Positions 1 to 5,926 of a DNA stretch of 9,416 nt are shown piece by piece. This stretch comes from an uncultured Clostridia bacterium (lineage in GTDB: Bacteria > Bacillota > Clostridia > UMGS1883). How positions within the stretch are numbered: the stretch's first letter is position 1; every line of letters begins with the position of its first letter. Under the pieces are notes generated by a model. That model was given only the letters and a program-made list of their open reading frames with translations. It made no database searches and had not been told where the DNA came from. The stretch spans positions 1 through 9,416 of the forward strand of contig CANRHW010000052.1 of assembly GCA_947630525.1 (NCBI GenBank), read 5' to 3'. The position numbers and the translations under genes are program-made.

Positions 1-417
1 ATGAATCAGCAGCTTACCTTTGAGCAAGCTCTCCGCACCCGTGAGTTTGAGCCCGACGCCCCCAACTACACCCCCCGCATCAGCGGCATAATGAAGGTCG
101 ACGGCAATTACAGCTACGCTCTTTCCATACTTAAAAGCGCCGGCGGCGATCCAAACTCCTGTCAGCGGTTCACTTTCAGCTATAAGGCCCCGCAAAAGGG
201 CGTAGGCCACTTTATCCATACATACATGGGCGACGGCAGCCCCCTGCCCAGCTTTGAGGGCGAGCCCAAGACCGTTGAAATAACCGGTGATATCGACGAA
301 TTTACCGTTAACCTCTGGCAAGCCCTCAACGAGGATAACAAGGTATCTCTGTTTACCCGCTTTATCGACATCAGCACGGGCGAGTACGAAACGAGGATTG
401 TGAATAAGAATGCGTAA
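1..417 (+). CDS. purO: IMP cyclohydrolase, PurO type (3' part, cut by window edge)
   Basis: This enzyme closes the ring of FAICAR to give IMP and water, the last step of de novo purine synthesis, in the cytoplasm. The 138 visible residues resemble the C-terminal part of the PurO-like IMP cyclohydrolase family (COG3363/PF07826): FEPDAPNYTPRISG near residues 16-29, GHFIHTYMGDG near 69-79, FEGEPK near 85-90, NEDNKVSLF near 110-118, and the terminal GEYETRIVNKN. Clostridial members are usually about 235-240 residues, so roughly the first 100 are probably upstream of the window. The ATG at base 1 is then most likely an internal Met, not the start. The stop at 415-417 overlaps the next gene by 8 nt. 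The AICAR formyltransferase downstream lacks a cyclohydrolase domain, which fits this gene supplying that activity. The family assignment rests on remembered motifs and is fairly secure. Confidence 0.85.
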   Translation: MNQQLTFEQALRTREFEPDAPNYTPRISGIMKVDGNYSYALSILKSAGGDPNSCQRFTFSYKAPQKGVGHFIHTYMGDGSPLPSFEGEPKTVEITGDIDEFTVNLWQALNEDNKVSLFTRFIDISTGEYETRIVNKNA

Positions 418-2137
418 ATTAGTTGCGCTTATAACCGTAATATCAATGCTTTTGGCGTCCCTCTCCACGGCGGCGGCCATGCCCGATTTCGGGAGCGAGA
501 CCGTGGCGGAGGTGACCTATCGCATTGACGGCGTTCAAGTTACCGACGGCAAGCTTGCTCCGGGCAGTGTCCTTGCGACGGTGCAGTTTGTCAGTCCGTC
601 TCCGGGTAAGTACATTGTGTCTTTGGGTAGGTACGACGGCGACGGCAGGCTGGCGGGATTTTTTGTTGATACCCAAGCCACCGCTTCAATTGGGGGCTAT
701 AACGCGGGCAGAGTCAAGCTTATGATGAATGTATCGGACGGCCTTGAGGACGGAGCTTATGTACGGGTGATAGTAATGGACGCCCTCACACTGGAGCCTG
801 TTACCGTTAACGATTCCATGCTTGTTTATCGGGCTCCGGAAACCGATGTTAAAACCGCTTACGACGGTATTTACGAGCGATACTACACTCTTGACGGCGA
901 GGGCGGCAGTATTGCCGTGGTACAGGACGGTTCAGTAAAAAGGCTTTCCGCCGCGGACGAGGGCACGCCTTTCCGCCTTAAAGATATGGGCGACGGCTGG
1001 GTAGGCTTTGCCGACGGAAAATATCGGCTTTATGACAACGATGGTACGCCTGGCCGCAGGATATACGGCTTTGGCTCCGAGACAATGCTGTGGAAGCTGA
1101 TCCTCCACGGGGATAAGTACTATATACAAAACCATGACGGCTCCTATCTGGCCATTGAGGGAGAAGCCGTCGTGCTTCGGAGCGTGCCCTGCGACTTTAC
1201 ACTGACCAAAACCGGCGAGACTCCCTTTACTCTTGTGACCGCCACCGAGGGCTACAAGCTCCTGACCGATGCCCAAAGACAAAGGCTCACCGAGATATGC
1301 ACCTCTCCCGGCGCGGTAGTGCTGCCTAACGGCTCCAACGGCAACAGTCTGCTGGACACCATGGAGGCGGCTTTTACCAGGATTTACGACAACAGAGACG
1401 CCACGACCCCCGAAGCGCAAAAAAGCGCCATTCTCGCGGCTATGCAGACTACGGCAAACTATAACTCCGCCGGGACAAACGAGATAAACGCCGTCACCAT
1501 TACCGGCCTCCCCGGCGGGGACGCGAATATTTCTCAGTCCGGCCCTGTCAAGGAAAAGCTTTACATTTGGGACGCCGGGGATAAGGAGTACAACCGCCTT
1601 GACGTGACATATACCGGCTTTGGACACAGCCAGACCGTGAAATTCTACTACGACGAAACCGGCGCGGGCAACGTTCAAGCCGCGATACAGGCCCTTACCC
1701 GGTTCCCCTATGAGTACCGCCAGTTTATACAACAGGTGAATGTTTACGTCCCCGCCTCATCCTTCACCTATAACTGCGACGGTAAGGTGCTCACAGTAAG
1801 GGTGGCGGACAACACGGGCGTTGAAACTATGGTTCGCAACTTTGCCCACGAGCTGGGCCACAGCGTAGAATTTCTCGCGGGCGGTGCGGCCTATGAAAAG
1901 CCAGAGACCCACTGGTGCGGCAGCGATGAGTGGAAAAAGGCCATCGAGGACGACATCCTGCCCGTGTCAAAATATGGAAGTTCCAACAGCGACGAGGGCC
2001 TAGCCGAATTTGCCCGGCTATACTTCCAAGGCTGGTACAACCGGGATATGAGGATAGGCGTAAAGACCCTTTATCCCAACCGCTACGCCTCGTTTAATAA
2101 TTTGTTAAGCAAAATAGGCATGGAGCCCTTATATTAA
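410..2137 (+). CDS. Secreted zinc metallopeptidase, anthrax lethal factor/PPEP-like (M34-type) domain
   Basis: Predicted exported protease of 575 residues. A signal peptide is visible at 1-23 (MRKL, hydrophobic core, AAA before M24). Residues 30-142 look like a beta-sandwich. About 150-275 looks like a beta-trefoil, with a WKL...YYIQNHDGSYLAIEG stretch at 228-251, but this is a weak call. A helical linker follows at about 310-360, and the peptidase domain is at about 380-575. The zinc site is H480-E481-L-G-H484, followed by Y522-G-S-S-N and E529 in DEGLAEF. In lethal factor the equivalents are H686, H690, Y728 and E735, giving the same spacings (H to Y 38, H to E 45, Y to E 7). PPEP-1 also has Tyr seven residues before its zinc Glu. 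By analogy H480, H484 and E529 bind zinc, E481 is the general base and Y522 assists catalysis. The ATG overlaps the end of purO by 8 nt with only a weak GAGG about 13 nt upstream, so translation may be coupled. Substrate unknown; no LPXTG or membrane anchor is seen, so it is probably released or held by the N-terminal domains. Confidence 0.82.
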   Translation: MRKLVALITVISMLLASLSTAAAMPDFGSETVAEVTYRIDGVQVTDGKLAPGSVLATVQFVSPSPGKYIVSLGRYDGDGRLAGFFVDTQATASIGGYNAGRVKLMMNVSDGLEDGAYVRVIVMDALTLEPVTVNDSMLVYRAPETDVKTAYDGIYERYYTLDGEGGSIAVVQDGSVKRLSAADEGTPFRLKDMGDGWVGFADGKYRLYDNDGTPGRRIYGFGSETMLWKLILHGDKYYIQNHDGSYLAIEGEAVVLRSVPCDFTLTKTGETPFTLVTATEGYKLLTDAQRQRLTEICTSPGAVVLPNGSNGNSLLDTMEAAFTRIYDNRDATTPEAQKSAILAAMQTTANYNSAGTNEINAVTITGLPGGDANISQSGPVKEKLYIWDAGDKEYNRLDVTYTGFGHSQTVKFYYDETGAGNVQAAIQALTRFPYEYRQFIQQVNVYVPASSFTYNCDGKVLTVRVADNTGVETMVRNFAHELGHSVEFLAGGAAYEKPETHWCGSDEWKKAIEDDILPVSKYGSSNSDEGLAEFARLYFQGWYNRDMRIGVKTLYPNRYASFNNLLSKIGMEPLY

Positions 2138-2152
2138 GAAAGGATGATAAAA

Positions 2153-3328
2153 ATGAACGAAATGCAGCTTAAATACGGGTGCAACCCCAACCAGAAGCCC
2201 TCCCGCGTGTTCATGCAGGACGGGAGTGAGCTCCCCATAACCGTCCTCAACGGCAAGCCCGGTTATATCAACCTGCTGGATGCCTTTAACGGCTGGCAGC
2301 TCGTGCGCGAGCTGAAAATAGCCACCGGCCTCCCGGCGGCCACCAGCTTTAAACACGTTTCACCGGCCGGCGCGGCGGTGGCAACCGAGCTCAGCGACAC
2401 CCTGAAGAAGATATACTTTGTTGACGATTTGGAGCTCAGCCCCATTGCCAGCGCCTATGCGGCGGCCCGCGGCGCTGACCGTATGTCGTCCTACGGTGAC
2501 TTTGTGGCCCTTTCCGACCCCTGCGATAAGGCCACGGCCACCCTCCTGGCCCGCGAGGTCAGCGACGGCATAATCGCCCCCGGCTACACCGACGAGGCCC
2601 TGGAGATACTCAAAACCAAGCGCAAGGGCACCTATAACGTTATCCAGATAGACCCGAATTACGTTCCCGCGCCTATCGAGCATAAGCAGGTTTTTGGCGT
2701 GACCTTTGAGCAGGGCCGCAACGAGCTGGCCATTAATGAGGAGCTTTTGAGCAACGTCGTCACCGTGAACAAGGATATCCCCGCCGACAAAAAGCGCGAC
2801 CTGATAATATCCCTTATAACGCTTAAATATACTCAGTCAAATTCCGTCTGCTATGTTAAGGATGGACAGGCCATTGGTATCGGCGCTGGCCAGCAGAGCC
2901 GCATCCACTGCACCCGTCTTGCGGGCAACAAGGCCGATATCTGGTGGCTCCGCCAGGCGCCACAGGTAATGAACCTTAAGTTTGTGGACGGTATCCGCCG
3001 CCCCGACCGGGACAATACCATCGACGTTTACATCAGCGACGAATACATGGACGTGCTTGCCGAGGGCAAGTGGCAGACTTTGTTCAAGGAAAAGCCACCC
3101 GTGTTTACCAAGGAGGAGCAAAAGGCCTGGCTGGCTCAGAACAAGGGCGCCTGCGTGGGCAGCGACGCGTTCTTCCCCTTTGGCGACAATGTGGAGCGGG
3201 CCCGCAAGAGCGGCGTTGAATATATAGCCCAGCCCGGCGGTTCTATCCGTGACGACAACGTTATCGAGACCTGCGACAAATACGGCATCGCCATGGCGTT
3301 TACGGGTATAAGGCTGTTCCACCACTAA
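2153..3328 (+). CDS. purH: Phosphoribosylaminoimidazolecarboxamide (AICAR) formyltransferase, single-domain PurH C-terminal type
   Basis: Transfers a formyl group from 10-formyltetrahydrofolate to AICAR, giving FAICAR, the penultimate step to IMP. The 391-residue protein is the formyltransferase half of PurH alone (sometimes called PurV). It starts with LKYGCNPNQ (residues 6-14), carries the catalytic Lys-His pair K67-H68 in TSFKHVSPAG, has KYTQSNSVCY and GIGAGQQSRIHCTRLAG in the second half, and ends in the family-typical GIRLFHH. The N-terminal MGS-like IMP cyclohydrolase domain (about 200 residues) of bifunctional PurH is absent; PurO-type cyclohydrolase is encoded two genes upstream. An in-frame ATG lies at 2144, but it sits inside the AAAGGA ribosome binding site (2139-2144). 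The ATG at 2153, 8 nt after that site, is the better start and gives the family's length. The gap to the peptidase gene is 15 nt. Confidence 0.95.
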   Translation: MNEMQLKYGCNPNQKPSRVFMQDGSELPITVLNGKPGYINLLDAFNGWQLVRELKIATGLPAATSFKHVSPAGAAVATELSDTLKKIYFVDDLELSPIASAYAAARGADRMSSYGDFVALSDPCDKATATLLAREVSDGIIAPGYTDEALEILKTKRKGTYNVIQIDPNYVPAPIEHKQVFGVTFEQGRNELAINEELLSNVVTVNKDIPADKKRDLIISLITLKYTQSNSVCYVKDGQAIGIGAGQQSRIHCTRLAGNKADIWWLRQAPQVMNLKFVDGIRRPDRDNTIDVYISDEYMDVLAEGKWQTLFKEKPPVFTKEEQKAWLAQNKGACVGSDAFFPFGDNVERARKSGVEYIAQPGGSIRDDNVIETCDKYGIAMAFTGIRLFHH

Positions 3329-3336
3329 GATAAGCG

Positions 3337-3362
3337 CGGGGGCAACCCGGACGGTTTCCCCG
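3337..3362 (+). other. Possible stem-loop in the purH-purD spacer
   Basis: The 106-nt spacer before purD contains CGGGG (3337-3341) and AACC (3344-3347) able to pair with GGTT (3353-3356) and CCCCG (3358-3362), with a small internal loop. No U-tract follows, so it is not an intrinsic terminator. It may be an mRNA processing or stability element, or chance in GC-rich DNA. A TTGACA at 3382-3387 has no usable -10 box 16-18 nt downstream, so no purD promoter is called. Confidence 0.3.
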
Positions 3363-3434
3363 TTAGGCCCGATTACAATATTTGACAAAAATTGCGCGGC
3401 CCGTTCCATGGAGCCGCAAAAAGGAGTAATAAAC

Positions 3435-4703
3435 ATGAAGGTACTTGTCGTTGGCGGCGGAGGCCGCGAACATACAATATGCTGGAAGCTCCGGCAAAGC
3501 CCCAAGGTGACCGAGCTTTACTGCGCCCCGGGCAACGGCGGCATAGCGGAGATCGCCACCTGTGTGCCCATTAAGGCCACCGATATTGAGGCCATTGCCG
3601 ATTTTGCCGAAAAGGAAAAAATCGATCTGACCGTAGTCGCCCCCGACGACCCGCTGGTTATGGGCCTTGTGGATTTGTTGGAGAGCCGCGGACTCCGGGC
3701 TTTCGGCCCCAGAGCCAACGCCGCCATTATCGAGGGCAGCAAGGTTTTCAGCAAGGAGCTGATGAAAAAATATCATATCCCCACCGCCGCATACGAGGTC
3801 TTTGACGATCCCGCAAAGGCCATGGAATATATCAAAGCCAGGGGCAGCTATCCCGCGGTAATCAAGGCCGAGGGCCTTGCTCTGGGCAAGGGCGTTATCA
3901 TAGCCAAAGACGAGGCCGAGGCCGTCGCCGGCGTAAAAGAAATAATGGAGGACAAAAAGTTCGGCGACAGCGGCAATCGGGTCGTAGTCGAGGAGTTCCT
4001 GACCGGCCCGGAAATATCGGTGCTGGCTTTTACCGACGGCAAGACTATGCGGCCTATGGTATCGGCTCAGGACCACAAGCGGGCTTACGACAACGACCAA
4101 GGCCTTAACACAGGCGGCATGGGAACCTTTTCGCCCAGCCGCATCTACACTCCCGAAATGGAAAAGGAGTGCATGGAAAATATCTTTATCCCGACTATGA
4201 AGGCCATGAACGCCGAGGGCCGCACCTTTAAGGGCGTACTTTACTTCGGGCTCATGTCTACAAAGGACGGGGTTAAGGTCATCGAATACAACTGCCGTTT
4301 CGGCGACCCGGAAACTCAGGTGGTTCTTCCCCGGCTGGAGGGCGACCTGCTTGAAATTTTTGAGGCTATAATCGACGAACGTCTCGACGAGGTTGACATA
4401 AAATGGAAAGACGGCGGCTGCGTTTGCGTGGTTGCGGCCAGCGGCGGATATCCCGAAAAGTACGAAAGCGGCAAGGTAATAACCGGCGTTGAGGAGGCGG
4501 GCGCAATGGAAGGCGTGACGGTGTTCCACGCCGGCACGAAGCTGGACGGAGACAGGCTGGTCACCGCCGGCGGCCGGGTGCTGGGGGTTACGGCTCTTGC
4601 CGGCAGCCTTGACGACGCAATAAAGCTGGCCTATAAGGCTGTGGAGAAAGTACACTTCGACAAGATGCACTACCGCCGCGACATAGGCATAAAGAAATAC
4701 TGA
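3435..4703 (+). CDS. purD: Phosphoribosylamine--glycine ligase (GAR synthetase)
   Basis: Joins glycine to 5-phosphoribosylamine using ATP, giving glycinamide ribonucleotide, the second committed step of purine synthesis. The 422 residues are full length for PurD. The N-domain begins with the GGGGREH loop (residues 7-13). The ATP-grasp region follows, with VIKAEGLALGKGV, EEFLTGPEISVLAF and the GLNTGGMGTFSP stretch. The metal/ATP-site block NCRFGDPETQ is at 286-295, and the C-terminal domain covers about 325-422. The ORF is open back to 3408, but the ATG at 3435 is preceded by AAGGAG (3421-3426) at 8 nt and yields the standard MKVLVVGGGGREH start. The stop (TGA, 4701-4703) shares its last base with the ATG of the next gene, a sign of translational coupling. 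Nothing looks broken or unusual. Confidence 0.97.
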   Translation: MKVLVVGGGGREHTICWKLRQSPKVTELYCAPGNGGIAEIATCVPIKATDIEAIADFAEKEKIDLTVVAPDDPLVMGLVDLLESRGLRAFGPRANAAIIEGSKVFSKELMKKYHIPTAAYEVFDDPAKAMEYIKARGSYPAVIKAEGLALGKGVIIAKDEAEAVAGVKEIMEDKKFGDSGNRVVVEEFLTGPEISVLAFTDGKTMRPMVSAQDHKRAYDNDQGLNTGGMGTFSPSRIYTPEMEKECMENIFIPTMKAMNAEGRTFKGVLYFGLMSTKDGVKVIEYNCRFGDPETQVVLPRLEGDLLEIFEAIIDERLDEVDIKWKDGGCVCVVAASGGYPEKYESGKVITGVEEAGAMEGVTVFHAGTKLDGDRLVTAGGRVLGVTALAGSLDDAIKLAYKAVEKVHFDKMHYRRDIGIKKY

Positions 4704-5203
4704 TGTACAGTCTGCTTGATTTCCTGCCCCGGCGGCCTGTGAGGTCGGTATGCTTTACCGGTCACAGGCAGCTCCGCATGACGGACAGGCTCAACGACCG
4801 GCTGAGGGAGACCCTCGAAGCTCTTATAGACGAGGGCGCAAAGGATTTTTACGCCGGGGGAGCCCGTGGATGGGACGCCGTCTGTACCGGGATGGTATTT
4901 GCCCTCAGGGCCAAGTACCCGGACATAAGGCTGCACCTTATATTGCCCTGCCCCATAAATGAACAGGTTCGGGATGATGAGGGCCGGCGGCTCATGCGGA
5001 ATATCAGCGAACGGGCGGACGATGTGGAGATACTGTCGCCGCGGTATTATGACGGCTGCATGAAAAAGCGCAACCTCCGCCTTGTGGAGGCCGCCGACTG
5101 CTGCGTGTGCTGGTATGACAGCTCCCGCTTTGCCAGTGGCACCGGCCAGACCGTAAGGCTGGCGGAGCATAAGGGCATAAAGGTCATAAATCTGTTGGAG
5201 TGA
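4703..5203 (+). CDS. YpsA-like SLOG family protein (DUF1273)
   Basis: A 166-residue Rossmann-like protein of the SLOG superfamily, YpsA/DUF1273 branch. Visible motifs are CFTGHR (residues 17-22), the glycine-rich AGGARGWD (51-58), LPCP (81-84) and SGTGQTV (145-151). These occupy the positions expected for nucleotide or nucleotide-sugar binding in SLOG proteins. In Bacillus subtilis and Staphylococcus aureus YpsA is linked to cell division, and SLOG domains in general are proposed to bind nucleotide-derived ligands; the biochemical role here is unknown. The start codon overlaps the purD stop by 1 nt and has no good ribosome binding site, so it is probably translated by coupling to purD. It is the last gene of the operon, as a hairpin begins about 50 nt after its stop. 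No signal peptide or membrane segment is seen. Confidence 0.9.
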   Translation: MYSLLDFLPRRPVRSVCFTGHRQLRMTDRLNDRLRETLEALIDEGAKDFYAGGARGWDAVCTGMVFALRAKYPDIRLHLILPCPINEQVRDDEGRRLMRNISERADDVEILSPRYYDGCMKKRNLRLVEAADCCVCWYDSSRFASGTGQTVRLAEHKGIKVINLLE

Positions 5204-5253
5204 GAACCTCCGGCGTCTCGGTGAAAATATCTGACTAATTTTAATTATTGTCA

Positions 5254-5294
5254 AAAAATCACCTTTCCGCATATTATGTGGAGAGGTGATTTTT
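5254..5294 (+). promoter_or_regulatory. 19-bp hairpin that is terminator-like and buries the LysM gene's ribosome binding site
   Basis: Bases 5254-5272 pair with 5276-5294 across a 3-nt ATT loop. The outer 11 bp (AAAAATCACCT with AGGTGATTTTT) are perfect, and the inner 8 bp contain two G-T wobbles. The shape is an A-tract, a stem and a T-tract, as in an intrinsic (possibly bidirectional) terminator for the purine operon. The right arm also contains GGAGAGGTGAT, the ribosome binding site of the LysM gene, whose ATG (5295) is the first base after the stem. Read-through mRNA from the purine operon would therefore fold the site shut. A transcript starting inside the hairpin would leave it open, but I could not identify such a promoter with confidence. 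Confidence 0.7.
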
Positions 5295-5924
5295 ATGTGT
5301 AAATGCAACAACTGTTCTCCCGGACAGACTCCATACATTATCCGCCGCGGCGATACGCTCTGGGCGCTGTCCCAAACCTACGGTACGACGGTTGACGACA
5401 TACTTAAGCTCAATCCCGGCCTTGTGGCGGAAAATCTGCAAATTGGCCAGCGGATATGTATTCCGTTTGTGCCGTCGAACTATCCTTCCTGCTCAACGGG
5501 CAACTATTACGTCGTGGGCAAGGGCGTGAACTTTAATACGATTGCCGCCTACTTTGGCGTAAGTACAGATTTGCTGTACAAAAATAACATGGGCATTGAC
5601 CCGGACGCCCTTTTTGAAGGTCAGGTGCTCTGCATCCCCGTTGCTCCTTCGCCGGTGAAAATACAAATATCTGACGGCGTACTCACCGTTCGCCACAAGA
5701 ACGGCGGCACAACGAGCTGCCCGGTCAGCGGCAGCTTTACCGGCAGCGCCTGCGTTATCAACAAACAGCTCGACATCGGGACAAGCGGCGCGCGCATCCT
5801 TGACCTGTCCGACGGAGGCGCCATTTCTGGCGAGGCCAGCAAGTATGGCGGAGTTGTCGTGGGCAACGCGGACATGGACGCGCTGTTTAACTTGACGCCG
5901 GTCGGCACCGAAGTCACGGGCTAA
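5295..5924 (+). CDS. Cysteine-rich protein with two LysM domains
   Basis: A 209-residue protein with LysM repeats at about 14-57 (YIIRRGDTLWALSQTYG ... IGQRICIP) and 71-115 (YYVVGKGVNFNTIAAYFG ... EGQVLCIP). LysM domains bind N-acetylglucosamine-containing glycans such as peptidoglycan. The remaining ~90 residues are beta-rich, Gly/Ser/Thr-rich and not recognised. There is no signal peptide. The N-terminus is MCKCNNC, and there are eight cysteines (2, 4, 7, 55, 66, 113, 142, 153). Absence of a leader, LysM repeats and many cysteines recall spore coat or cortex-associated LysM proteins of sporulating Firmicutes, but this is inference. An in-frame GTG exists at 5286, but it lies inside the GGAGAGGTGAT ribosome binding site. 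The ATG at 5295, 8 nt beyond GAGG, is chosen. Its stop is 2 nt from the convergent decarboxylase stop. Confidence 0.83.
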   Translation: MCKCNNCSPGQTPYIIRRGDTLWALSQTYGTTVDDILKLNPGLVAENLQIGQRICIPFVPSNYPSCSTGNYYVVGKGVNFNTIAAYFGVSTDLLYKNNMGIDPDALFEGQVLCIPVAPSPVKIQISDGVLTVRHKNGGTTSCPVSGSFTGSACVINKQLDIGTSGARILDLSDGGAISGEASKYGGVVVGNADMDALFNLTPVGTEVTG

Positions 5925-5926
5925 AG

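Noticed and set aside
1..3. ATG at base 1 as the true start of the cyclohydrolase
   Set aside because: The protein would lack about 100 N-terminal residues found in relatives; the window edge explains this better than a truncated gene.
932..1732. 266-codon minus-strand frame opposite the peptidase gene
   Set aside because: No recognisable motif; it lies entirely within the well-supported peptidase gene.
3382..3410. TTGACA before purD as a promoter
   Set aside because: No AT-rich -10 box at 16-18 nt; the sequence there is GC-rich (around GGAGCC).
3363..4670. 435-codon open frame on the minus strand opposite purD
   Set aside because: It mirrors nearly the whole of purD, whose family motifs are unmistakable. 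The antisense translation shows no domain, and long open antisense frames are common in GC-rich coding DNA.
5270..5277. CATATTAT in the hairpin as a sporulation sigma-E/K -10 box
   Set aside because: No convincing -35 partner was found, and transcription from it would begin within the ribosome binding site.
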